Of a stretch of 64,000 nt of DNA, positions 27,897 to 35,112 are shown piece after piece. The position numbers and the translations under genes are program-made. Location of the stretch: assembly GCA_963790545.1 (NCBI GenBank), contig CAWBPA010000019.1:186001-250000 (forward strand), in the 5' to 3' direction. Under the pieces are notes generated by a model that did not search any database, was not told where the DNA came from, and worked only from the letters and a program-made list of their open reading frames with translations. This stretch comes from DATBJG01 sp963790545. GTDB lineage: Bacteria > Acidobacteriota > Vicinamibacteria > Vicinamibacterales > JAMQPK01. Every line of letters starts with the position of its first letter. Position 1 is the stretch's first letter.

Positions 27897-28113
27897 GGGC
27901 CTACTCGGGTGCCGGGTGCTTGGTGCCTGGTGCTGTGCCTGGTGCGGGGTGCTTGGTGCTTGGGTGCCTGGTGCCGGGCGCCCACTGCCGCACCCAGCAC
28001 GCGGCACCCCGCACAGCACCCAGCACGCCGGCACCCCGCACAGCACCAGGCACCCGGGCACCCCGCACAGCACCAGGCACCACGCACCAAGCACCCGGCA
28101 CCCGAGTAGGCCC
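27897..28113. repeat. 217-bp inverted repeat made of heptamers (GGTGCTT / GCACCAA)
   Basis: The left half is a tandem of 7-base units (GGTGCTT, GGTGCCT, GGTGCTG, GGTGCGG ...). The right half is the complementary set (GCACCCA, GCACCCC, GCACCAG, GCACCAA). The outermost ~30 bases pair perfectly (GGGCCTACTCGGGTGCCGGG with its complement ending at 28113); inner units pair with a one-heptamer offset. It fills most of the spacer between the divergent radical SAM and YpdA-like genes. Confidence 0.92.
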
Positions 28114-28137
28114 GCGTCGGCACTAAACTATTTGCCA

Positions 28138-29145
28138 ATGCACATCCACGATCTGCTCGTCGTGGGCGCTGGACCGGCTGGATTGGCTACGGCCATTGCG
28201 GCCAAGCAGCGCCAGCTCGACTACCAGGTGCTCGAGAAGGGAATTCTCGTCAACTCGATCTATCGCTTCCCGCGGCACATGATCTTCTTCACCACGCCAG
28301 ACCTGCTCGAGATTGGCGGGTTGCCGCTCGTGTCGCCCTACGAGAAGCCCACACGACTGGAAGCGCTGCGCTACTACCGACGTGTGGTCGAGGCCTACGA
28401 GCTCGATATCACGTACGGCGAGACGGTGCTCGACGTCATTCCTGCCGCTGAACAGATCGACGGACCTGTGTTTGCAATCGAGACGCGATCGTCCCGTGGT
28501 GTGAGACGGGTTCGCCACGCGCGCGGCGTGGTGCTGGCAATCGGCTATTACGATCACCCGAACCTGATGAACGTGCCCGGCGAGGATCTTCCGCACGTAT
28601 CGCACTACTACGAAGAAGCGCACCCTTACTATCTGCAACGCGTTGCGATCGTGGGTGGCGGCAACTCGGCCGCCGAGACGGCGCTCGAGCTCTACCGCGC
28701 GGGAGCCAAGGTCACGCTCATTCACCGGCATGCAGAGCTCAAGCCCACAATCAAATACTGGGTGCGGCCCGACATCGAGAACCGCATCAAGGAGGGATCG
28801 GTCGCCGCCAGGTTCAACACCCGTGTGCTCGAGATCCGGCCGACCGAAGTGGTGCTGGAAGGACCCGCCGGACGTGAAGAGTTGCCAGCCGATTCAGTGC
28901 TGCTGTTGACGGGCTACCACGCGGATAGCGATCTCCTCGTCCGGGCAGGTGTGCAATGTGACGTGATCACGGTCAAACCGACACTCGATCCCACGACCTT
29001 CGAAACCAACGTCCCAGGCCTGTTCCTCGCCGGCGGTGTCGTGTCCGGGCGAGATACCTCTGGGATTTTCATCGAAAACGGCCGATTCCACGGCGAGGCC
29101 ATCGTCAAAGCGATCGGCGAGCGGCTGGCGCTGGCGCGGAAATAG
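28138..29145 (+). CDS. YpdA-like FAD/NAD(P)-dependent disulfide reductase
   Basis: This 335-residue flavoprotein has two dinucleotide folds: VVGAGPAGLATAIAA at the N-terminus for FAD, and RVAIVGGGNSAAETALEL near residue 170 for NAD(P)H. FPRHMIFFTTPDLLEIGGLP and the closing GLFLAGGVVSGRDTSGIFIENGRFHG are characteristic of YpdA, the bacillithiol disulfide reductase. It lacks the CxxC active site of true thioredoxin reductases, as YpdA does. It would keep a low-molecular-weight thiol reduced; that the organism uses bacillithiol is inferred. ATG 28138 has no visible Shine-Dalgarno sequence and lies 24 bases behind the heptamer hairpin. Confidence 0.88.
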   Translation: MHIHDLLVVGAGPAGLATAIAAKQRQLDYQVLEKGILVNSIYRFPRHMIFFTTPDLLEIGGLPLVSPYEKPTRLEALRYYRRVVEAYELDITYGETVLDVIPAAEQIDGPVFAIETRSSRGVRRVRHARGVVLAIGYYDHPNLMNVPGEDLPHVSHYYEEAHPYYLQRVAIVGGGNSAAETALELYRAGAKVTLIHRHAELKPTIKYWVRPDIENRIKEGSVAARFNTRVLEIRPTEVVLEGPAGREELPADSVLLLTGYHADSDLLVRAGVQCDVITVKPTLDPTTFETNVPGLFLAGGVVSGRDTSGIFIENGRFHGEAIVKAIGERLALARK

Positions 29146-29156
29146 AATTCGTAACT

Positions 29157-29780
29157 TCAGTGAGCCCGGCTCAGCGCCGTTTTGTGGCGGGCCGTGATGA
29201 GCTTCATTTCGAGCAGATCAATCAGCGACTGGCACCGCGACGGAAGACCATCGCGTTCGAGGAGGGCCTGCTTCTCGACCGGCTCGAGGTCCAGATATTG
29301 TGCGAGGGCATTGACGAGATCCTCGTCCGACAAGGTTGTTCCGCCAATTCGGGGAGAGTCGGTGAGCAACGCCTCGAGACGACTTCTTCCTTGTTTGATT
29401 TCGTTACGCACGGCCGCGGTGACCGGCTCGTCGAGCGCGTCGATGCGCGCGCGTCGATACGGGCGCGCTGCCACGGGGTCCACTTCACCGACGATCCGAA
29501 ATTTCTCGAGTCCCCGCAGAATGATGTTGTACCGCCCATCGTCAAGGGCGTCGGCGTGCGTGATCAGCCCCGCACAACCAACCGAGTAGATCGGGGGTCG
29601 CCCCAGATAGTCGGCCTGCCATCCCGGCTGGAGTAACACCATGCCGATAATCCTGTCGCCGGCGAGCGAATCGGCCACCATGGCCCGATACCGGGGCTCG
29701 AAAATGTGGAGCGGCAGGAAGACGTTGGGGAAGAGCACGACGTTCGGGAGCGGAAAGATCGGGATGTCGGGTGGGAGCAT
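29157..29780 (-). CDS. LON substrate-binding-domain protein
   Basis: This 207-residue protein consists only of the N-terminal substrate-binding domain of Lon: IPIFPLPNVVLFPNVFLPLHIFEPRYRAMV at the start, IGMVLLQPG, GCAGLITHADALDDGRYNIILRGLEKFRIV in the middle and a helical end. It has no AAA or peptidase domain, as in other stand-alone LON-domain proteins of bacteria, whose job is unclear but presumed to be protein binding. It is convergent with the YpdA-like gene (11 bp). Upstream is a heptamer array shared with the end of the VWA gene. Confidence 0.9.
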   Translation of the reverse strand: MLPPDIPIFPLPNVVLFPNVFLPLHIFEPRYRAMVADSLAGDRIIGMVLLQPGWQADYLGRPPIYSVGCAGLITHADALDDGRYNIILRGLEKFRIVGEVDPVAARPYRRARIDALDEPVTAAVRNEIKQGRSRLEALLTDSPRIGGTTLSDEDLVNALAQYLDLEPVEKQALLERDGLPSRCQSLIDLLEMKLITARHKTALSRAH

Positions 29781-29787
29781 GTGGAAA

Positions 29788-29872
29788 GTCTCAAGTCTGA
29801 AGTCCTGAAGTCTGAAGAAGGCTCAAATCAAAGTGCGACTTCAGCCTTGAGACTTCAGACTTTAGACTTTAG
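29788..29872. repeat. heptamer array pair in inverted orientation (GTCTGAA / ACTTCAG)
   Basis: Units GTCTCAA, GTCTGAA, GTCCTGAA, GTCTGAA (29788-29816) face units ACTTCAG, CCTTGAG, ACTTCAG, ACTTTAG, ACTTTAG (29838-29872). CTCAAGTCTGAAGT and ACTTCAGCCTTGAG pair with one mismatch. The TAA stop of the VWA gene (29869-29871) lies inside the last unit. Confidence 0.92.
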
Positions 29873-31188
29873 TGAATCGTCCTTGTCTTCTTGTCCATGT
29901 AATCCATCAGCACGTAGCGTCCCAGGGTGTAGGGCGTCGTGAAGTACGCTTTCCCGCGACAGATTTCGGCCACGCGGCGCACGAAGCTGACCAGGTCGTA
30001 GTCGCGCGCGAGCATGAATGTGTTGATCATGATACCGGCGCGGCGGCACGCGGCCACCTCAGCCACCGTCTCTGAAACGATGAAGGGATCGAGCCCGAAC
30101 GCATTCTTGTAAATTCGGCCATCAGGCTGCGTCAACGCCGACGGTTTGCCGTCGGTAATCATGATGATCTGCCGCATATCCTTTCGTTGACGGTCGAGCA
30201 CGCGGCGAGCGAGTCGCAACCCCTCGCGCGTGTTCGTGTAGTACGGTCCGACCCGGACGCGTCCCAGCTCGCGCAGTGGAATTTCTTCGGCCGAGTCGTG
30301 GAAGAGCACAACCTTCAATGAGTCGCCCGGATACTGCAACTTGATCAGGCTGGCCAGCGCCAGCGCGACCCTCTTGGCAGGTGTAAAACGATCCTCCCCG
30401 TAGAGAATCATGCTGTGGCTGCAATCGAGCATGAGAACGGTTGCGCACGAGCTCTGGTATTCGCCCTGCGCCACCATCAGATCTTCGTAATCGATGTCGA
30501 TGGAAAAGGGAGAAGATGGGTCGGGGGTCTTTTTCTCGTCGTATCGTGCAGAAAATGACTCCTGGCTCCGTTTCACCGCATTGAGCACCGTCGCGCTTGG
30601 ATCCAGATTGAGCGCGTCGCCGAATTCGTACCGCTTGGGCGCGGCCAGCGCTTCGATGCCGGTGGACGGGTCGCGCGTATCGTGACGTCCAAAGCTGCTC
30701 TTGCCGAGCGATCCCAGCAGATCGCGCAGGGCTCGATACCCGAGAAAATCCAGACTCTTGTCGGTGACCTCGAACCTCACGGGGGGCGAATCGGGTCCCT
30801 CCCCGCCGCCCTCACCTTTCTGCTGACGGTACTCGCGCTCCGACTCGAGATCGGGCGCAGGAGTGATGAAACCTTCTTCCTGCATCCGGTCGATGATCTC
30901 CTGAATCAATTGCTCGAGCTTTGCGCGGGCGTCCTCCTGATCGCCATCCGCCGGGTCGCCCATCAGTTTTTCAAGGGTCTCTTCGGGCAGCACGCCGCCG
31001 TTGAACAACGCGTCCAGAATCGCATCGTGCAGCGCCTGCATCGAGCGATCGTCTTCATTCATCCAGGGGGCGCCGTACGGATTCTGAAAGCCGCTCGAGA
31101 GCAGAAGGTCGGACAGCTTCGACACGAGTTCATCGAGGTCAAGGCCATCCAAGAGGTCGCCAACGTATTTGGAATACTTGTAGCGCAT
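29869..31188 (-). CDS. VWA-domain protein, partner of a MoxR-type ATPase
   Basis: 439 residues. An acidic helical N-terminal half (LLDGLDLDELVSKLSDLLLSSG...) is followed by a C-terminal von Willebrand A domain with the metal site DCSHSM (DxSxS) near residue 250, TNTREGLRLARRVL, and IIMITDGKPSA. Such proteins work with an adjacent MoxR-family AAA ATPase as a metal-dependent chaperone or cofactor-insertion module. That partner lies immediately upstream on the same strand (31306-32829). The start codon follows a hairpin leader element. The target protein of the pair is not in view. Confidence 0.88.
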   Translation of the reverse strand: MRYKYSKYVGDLLDGLDLDELVSKLSDLLLSSGFQNPYGAPWMNEDDRSMQALHDAILDALFNGGVLPEETLEKLMGDPADGDQEDARAKLEQLIQEIIDRMQEEGFITPAPDLESEREYRQQKGEGGGEGPDSPPVRFEVTDKSLDFLGYRALRDLLGSLGKSSFGRHDTRDPSTGIEALAAPKRYEFGDALNLDPSATVLNAVKRSQESFSARYDEKKTPDPSSPFSIDIDYEDLMVAQGEYQSSCATVLMLDCSHSMILYGEDRFTPAKRVALALASLIKLQYPGDSLKVVLFHDSAEEIPLRELGRVRVGPYYTNTREGLRLARRVLDRQRKDMRQIIMITDGKPSALTQPDGRIYKNAFGLDPFIVSETVAEVAACRRAGIMINTFMLARDYDLVSFVRRVAEICRGKAYFTTPYTLGRYVLMDYMDKKTRTIH

Positions 31189-31198
31189 GAATTAGGGC

Positions 31199-31250
31199 TC
31201 GCGGGGCCCCACCCCCGCTCGCTCGAAGACCGACGCGCTCGCGTTACACG
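31199..31250 (-). repeat. hairpin leader element, copy 2
   Basis: On the minus strand it reads GAGCGAGCGGGGGTGGGGCC followed by CCGCGAGCCCTAATTC and the ATG of the VWA gene at 31188. It shares GAGCG, the GGGGTGGGGCCCC core and the position directly before a start codon with the other copies. Confidence 0.75.
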
Positions 31251-31277
31251 CTCGGCGTCGGCTAGTCATCGTGGCCT

Positions 31278-31305
31278 CGAATCCGCAATCCCGAATCCCC
31301 AATTC
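31278..31305 (-). repeat. heptamer tandem array (unit GGATTCG)
   Basis: Read with the MoxR gene, the TAG stop is followed at once by GAATTGG, GGATTCG, GGATTGC, GGATTCG. A near-identical array in the other orientation lies at 46496-46516. Confidence 0.9.
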
Positions 31306-32829
31306 CTAGTTGTAGTACTTCTTCTTCCCGGTTGACGGCAACGGCAGCCCTTCGTCGAACGCTGGCGTGTCGGCCTGGCGGGTGGCGCGACGCGGCGCCG
31401 CCTGCTCGGCGGCTTGATACCCGCGCTGCTCGCTGCGACTGATTTTTTTCTGCGCGTACAACCCCTCGAGCACGAAATCGACGGCAGACGCCAGAATGGG
31501 TGCCGGTGCGTCGGCGTTGACGTCGAGATGCTCCGCCAGCTCGACGAGTCCCTGCACCGACCGGGCCTGCTTGATCAGCTCGGTGGCCGACGACGTGTCC
31601 GCAATCTGGAGTGTGCCACCCATGTCGAACCACTCGATCACGCGCTGTGTTTCGACATGATTGAGCCGCTCCGTGAAGATCGCGCCAACGGCCGATCGAA
31701 TGAGGTCGCGCGCGATATTGTCGGCGCCTCGCAGCTCTCCTTCGTACTCCAGCTCGAACTTGCCGGTCAGCGACGGGATCGCCGCGTACACGTCGGTGAC
31801 GCGGGGAACGACAGGATTCTCGTTCGACACGAGCGCCCGACGCTCGGCGTTCGACACCGCGTTTTCGAGGCAGGTGATGGACATGCGCTGACTGACGCCC
31901 GAACGCTTGTCGATTTTCCGCTCGGCGCGCGCCTGGAACGCAACCTCTTCGACCACTTCCTTGACGTACGAAGGAATCTCCACCTGGCGCCCGTCAGGAT
32001 GCCGATCGAGCCAGGCTTCCTGCCCGGTGATCGCCAAGGCGTGGTCGCGCGTCAGCGGGTAATGGGTGCGAATTTCCGACCCGATCCGGTCCTTGAGCGG
32101 CGTGATGATTTTCCCGCGCGCGGTGTAGTCTTCCGGGTTGGCCGTGAACACCATCAACAAATCGAGCCGCAGCCGTACTGGATACCCTTTGATTTGAATG
32201 TCGCCTTCCTGAAGGATGTTGAACAGCCCGACCTGGATTTTCCCGGCAAGATCGGGCAGCTCGTTGATGGCAAAAATGCCGCGATTCGCACGAGGCAGCA
32301 GCCCATAGTGCATCGTCAGCTCATCGGACAAACCGAGGCCGGCGCGCGCCGCCTTGATCGGATCGATGTCTCCCACCATGTCGGCAATGGTGACGTCGGG
32401 TGTGGCCAGCTTTTCAACAAAACGCAGATCGCGCGGAAGCCAGGCAATCGGCAATTGGTCGCCCTGTGCGGCGACGCGCGCGCGACAGGCGGCACACAGC
32501 GGACTCAGCGGATCGTCGTGGATCTCGCAGCCGGGGACGACCGGCATCGTCTCGTCCAGCAGTTCGATCAGGCCCCGCAGAATCCGGCTCTTTGCCTGAC
32601 CCCGCAAGCCGAGCAGGATGAAGTTATGTCGAGAAAGAATGGCGTTGACGAGCTGCGGAATGACCGTTTCTTCGTAGCCAATGATGCCGGGGAAAAGAGT
32701 TTCGCCGTTTTGCAGTTTCCGAATCAGGTTGTCGCGAACTTCGTCTTTGACCGATCGTCGGCGAACGCCGCTCGTCGCCGAGGCGAGTGCACGCTTGAGC
32801 TCGCCCAGCGTTTGGATTTGATGGCCCAT
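31306..32829 (-). CDS. MoxR/ChlI-type AAA+ ATPase
   Basis: 507 residues. Walker A is GLRGQAKSR (about residues 74-82), Walker B is IFAINELPDL and the sensor region is LLMVFTANPEDYTARGKIITPLKDR. This arrangement is that of the Mg-chelatase I/MoxR branch of AAA+ proteins. An insertion carries cysteines in CEIHDDPLSPLCAAC, probably a zinc site. The C-terminal ~100 residues are helical with VDFVLEGLYAQKKISR. It precedes a VWA protein on the same strand, so the two probably act as an ATPase/adaptor pair. The ATG at 32829 is used; a TTG three bases upstream is also open. Its substrate is unknown. Confidence 0.9.
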   Translation of the reverse strand: MGHQIQTLGELKRALASATSGVRRRSVKDEVRDNLIRKLQNGETLFPGIIGYEETVIPQLVNAILSRHNFILLGLRGQAKSRILRGLIELLDETMPVVPGCEIHDDPLSPLCAACRARVAAQGDQLPIAWLPRDLRFVEKLATPDVTIADMVGDIDPIKAARAGLGLSDELTMHYGLLPRANRGIFAINELPDLAGKIQVGLFNILQEGDIQIKGYPVRLRLDLLMVFTANPEDYTARGKIITPLKDRIGSEIRTHYPLTRDHALAITGQEAWLDRHPDGRQVEIPSYVKEVVEEVAFQARAERKIDKRSGVSQRMSITCLENAVSNAERRALVSNENPVVPRVTDVYAAIPSLTGKFELEYEGELRGADNIARDLIRSAVGAIFTERLNHVETQRVIEWFDMGGTLQIADTSSATELIKQARSVQGLVELAEHLDVNADAPAPILASAVDFVLEGLYAQKKISRSEQRGYQAAEQAAPRRATRQADTPAFDEGLPLPSTGKKKYYN

Positions 32830-32927
32830 CAAGCGATTCTACCTTAATAGGGGGGATAAGGTGGATGGGGAAGAGTGGGGGATGCGCCGGACGAAACGAC
32901 AGAACCGCCGATTGTGAGCGATCCGAC

Positions 32928-32962
32928 TTCTGTATTCTGTCTTCTGTATTCTGTATTCTGTC
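32928..32962 (+). repeat. heptamer tandem array (unit TTCTGTA)
   Basis: The five units TTCTGTA, TTCTGTC, TTCTGTA, TTCTGTA, TTCTGTC end 6 bases before the ATG of the glycerophosphodiesterase gene. They replace any ribosome-binding site. Confidence 0.92.
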
Positions 32963-32968
32963 TTTTTG

Positions 32969-33787
32969 ATGCATTCGGCGGTTGCGAGCGATCGTCCACT
33001 CATCTTTGCCCATCGCGGCGGTTCCGCGCTTGCTCCCGAAAACACGGTACCGGCGTTCGATCGCGGCCTCGCACTCGGCGCCGACGGCCTCGAACTGGAC
33101 GTACATCTGTCGCGTGACGGTGTCCCGGTCGTTCACCACGACGGACTTCTCGATCGCACGACAGACGCGTTCGGGCCCATCCGCGACCGGACAGTGTCGG
33201 AGCTGGCCGTCGTCAATGCCTGCGCCGGGTTCGCTCGATCGGGTCGAGCCTGGGATGGAGGTCCCGCCGGCGTGCCGACGCTGCGCGAGGTGCTTCGACG
33301 CTACCCCGACATCCGCCTCATTGTTGAGCTCAAGGGCCCGTCGGCCGCGCTGGCGCGCGCCGTCGTGGACACCGTGCGTGACGCTGGCGCGATCGAGCGG
33401 ACTTGTATCGGGGGCTTCAGCTGGCGTGCCATGAGAGCTGTACGGGGGTTCGAGCCCCGGCTGGCGACAAGCGCATCAAAAGCAGAAGTCCGAATTGCCC
33501 TCTACGCGTCGAGACTTGGAGTTTCAGTCCGCCCGGGAAGCTACGCCGCGTTCCAGGTTCCCGAACGCGCTGGTTCGACTCGAGTCGTGTCCCCACGCTT
33601 TATTCGACTTGCCCACGAGGCGGATCTTGCGGTCCAGGTTTGGACGGTCGATGATCCCGCTGATATTCGGCGCCTTCTCGGATGGGGCGCCGATGCCATC
33701 ATTACCGACCGTCCGGATCTGGCTGTCCCTACGCTCCGCGAATGGATGGAGTTAGGAGGGGTTAGGAAAGCGGTTAGGAGGGGTTAG
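32969..33787 (+). CDS. glycerophosphodiester phosphodiesterase
   Basis: This 272-residue TIM-barrel enzyme hydrolyses glycerophosphodiesters to glycerol 3-phosphate and an alcohol. Catalytic and metal-binding signatures are FAHRGGSALAPENT at the N-terminus (His and Glu), LELDVHLSRDG, PVVHHDGLLDRTT with the second histidine, and VQVWTVDDPADIRRLLGWG near the end. No signal peptide is seen, so it acts in the cytoplasm. The last residues (LGGVRKAVRRG) are encoded by a GTTAGGA repeat, suggesting the 3' end was overwritten or extended by repeat DNA. It is divergent from the MoxR-type gene. Confidence 0.92.
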   Translation: MHSAVASDRPLIFAHRGGSALAPENTVPAFDRGLALGADGLELDVHLSRDGVPVVHHDGLLDRTTDAFGPIRDRTVSELAVVNACAGFARSGRAWDGGPAGVPTLREVLRRYPDIRLIVELKGPSAALARAVVDTVRDAGAIERTCIGGFSWRAMRAVRGFEPRLATSASKAEVRIALYASRLGVSVRPGSYAAFQVPERAGSTRVVSPRFIRLAHEADLAVQVWTVDDPADIRRLLGWGADAIITDRPDLAVPTLREWMELGGVRKAVRRG

Positions 33788-33789
33788 GA
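33751..33789 (+). repeat. GTTAGGA repeat overlapping the 3' end of a gene
   Basis: Four copies of GTTAGGA are spaced 10, 12 and 10 bases apart. They encode the last residues and stop codon of the glycerophosphodiesterase. A complementary set (CCTAACC) follows the terminator at 25629-25668. Confidence 0.75.
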
Positions 33790-33861
33790 ACGGTGGAACG
33801 GCTAGAGACGGTTGGGTGAGTTACGCATCTCCTGTTGACTGAGCGGATCGTTGCTGCGAAC

Positions 33862-33925
33862 CGCGCCGAGCGGCAAAGCCGCGAGGTACAGGTCGTGGGG
33901 GTGGGGCCCCACGACCTGTAATAGA
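33862..33925 (+). repeat. hairpin leader element, copy 3
   Basis: A perfect 13-bp stem, ACAGGTCGTGGGG (33888-33900) with CCCCACGACCTGT (33907-33919), has a GTGGGG loop. It stands just upstream of the GTG start of the dehydratase-like gene. Confidence 0.85.
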
Positions 33926-33937
33926 AGAGGGGTTAGG

Positions 33938-34921
33938 GTGGCGCACCAGCAAACAATCACCGAACCAACCTTTGACGACGTGCTCGCCGCTCGAGAGCGA
34001 GTCTATCAAGTGATCAAACCGACCGGTTTGCTCCGGCATTCTCTATTGTCCGAGCTCGCTGGCCGCGATCTCTACGTCAAACACGAAAACCACAATCCAA
34101 CCGGTGCGTTCAAAGTCCGTGGCGGTCTCAACCTGTTGGGTTCACTGCCGGACGCGGAACGCCGCGCTGGGGTGATTACCGCCTCGACCGGGAATCACGG
34201 CCAGTCGGTGGCCTTTGCCAGCTCGCGGTTTGGTGTGGCCTGCACGATTGTCGTTCCGCAGAACAACAACCCGGAGAAGAACAAGGCCATGCGGGCGCTC
34301 GGTGCGACGCTCATCGAGCACGGACGTGATTTCGACGAGGCACGCGAGCAGTGTGAGCATCTGGCTCGAGTGCGCGGGCTGCGGTACGTGCATCCGGCCA
34401 ACGAGCCGCTGCTCATTGCCGGGGTGGGCACGTACGCCCTCGAGATCTTCAACGAGCTCCCACACATCGATGTCGTGTTCGTGCCTGTGGGTGGCGGAAG
34501 CGGCGCCGCCGGGCTTGGCATCGTGCGCACGGCCCTTCAACGCCCGACGCGCATCATCGGTGTGCAGGCGGCTGGAGCCGACACGTTCACGCGCTCGTGG
34601 CGGACCGGCACCCGTGTCGTGGCCGCGCGCGTTGACACGATGGCCGAAGGCGTTGCCACTCGCACGACCTTCGATCTGACGTTCAGCATTCTGCAACGTG
34701 AGCTCGACGACATCATGACGCTCACAGAAGAGGAGCTGTCGGAGGGTGTGCGCGTGGCCGTGCGCACGACCCACAATCTCGCCGAGGGTGCCGGTGCGGC
34801 TCCGCTCATGGCCGCGCTCAAAATGAAGGACTCGCACCCGTACCGAACGGCCGTCGCCGTGATGAGCGGCGGCAACCTCGACAGCCGGCTGTTGTCGCGT
34901 CTGTTTGCTCGTTCGGACTAG
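33938..34921 (+). CDS. threonine/serine dehydratase-like PLP enzyme
   Basis: This 327-residue fold-type II pyridoxal-phosphate enzyme resembles biosynthetic or catabolic threonine dehydratases, which deaminate threonine or serine to 2-oxoacids. The PLP lysine lies in NPTGAFKVRGG; ASTGNHGQSVAFA and the phosphate-binding VPVGGGSGAAGLG are typical, and AVMSGGNLDS closes the domain. It has no C-terminal ACT regulatory domain, so it is not the feedback-regulated IlvA form. GTG 33938 with GAGGGG upstream is the likely start; the longer open frame from 33851 runs through a hairpin repeat. Serine racemase or ectoine-type relatives cannot be excluded. Confidence 0.86.
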   Translation: MAHQQTITEPTFDDVLAARERVYQVIKPTGLLRHSLLSELAGRDLYVKHENHNPTGAFKVRGGLNLLGSLPDAERRAGVITASTGNHGQSVAFASSRFGVACTIVVPQNNNPEKNKAMRALGATLIEHGRDFDEAREQCEHLARVRGLRYVHPANEPLLIAGVGTYALEIFNELPHIDVVFVPVGGGSGAAGLGIVRTALQRPTRIIGVQAAGADTFTRSWRTGTRVVAARVDTMAEGVATRTTFDLTFSILQRELDDIMTLTEEELSEGVRVAVRTTHNLAEGAGAAPLMAALKMKDSHPYRTAVAVMSGGNLDSRLLSRLFARSD

Positions 34922-34937
34922 GCGCGCACGGCGCGCC

Positions 34938-35018
34938 TGCGAGGGAGCGGCGCGGGGCGCAGGGGTCCCCGCAAGCGACCGAGCCGGGGTGTGGGGCGGA
35001 GCCCCACATAAGTATGAT
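34938..35018 (+). repeat. hairpin leader element, copy 4
   Basis: GAGGGAGCGGCGCGGGG is followed by an 8-bp stem TGTGGGGC / GCCCCACA (34990-35008) and the tail ATAAGTATGATGG. It lies about 95 bp before the pyruvate dehydrogenase start. Confidence 0.75.
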
Positions 35019-35112
35019 GGGATCGATAACGAAAAGAGATGACCATCTGGGCCGTGTGCGCGATAAGATGATGGATTGAGTCGCGCGGGTGGCGTTCGAC
35101 AGGCGTGAAACG

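Noticed and set aside
29869..32829. MoxR-VWA pair as an antiphage ATPase module
   Set aside because: No nuclease, restriction or other defence gene is nearby, and the pair fits the common chaperone type.
31414..32847. 477-residue plus-strand open frame
   Set aside because: It is fully antisense to the MoxR-type ATPase, whose motifs are clear; the antisense product has no recognisable domain.
33440..33465. GGGGTTCGAGCCCCGG, T-arm-like sequence
   Set aside because: It lies within the glycerophosphodiesterase coding sequence (RGFEPRLA) and no other tRNA parts are nearby.
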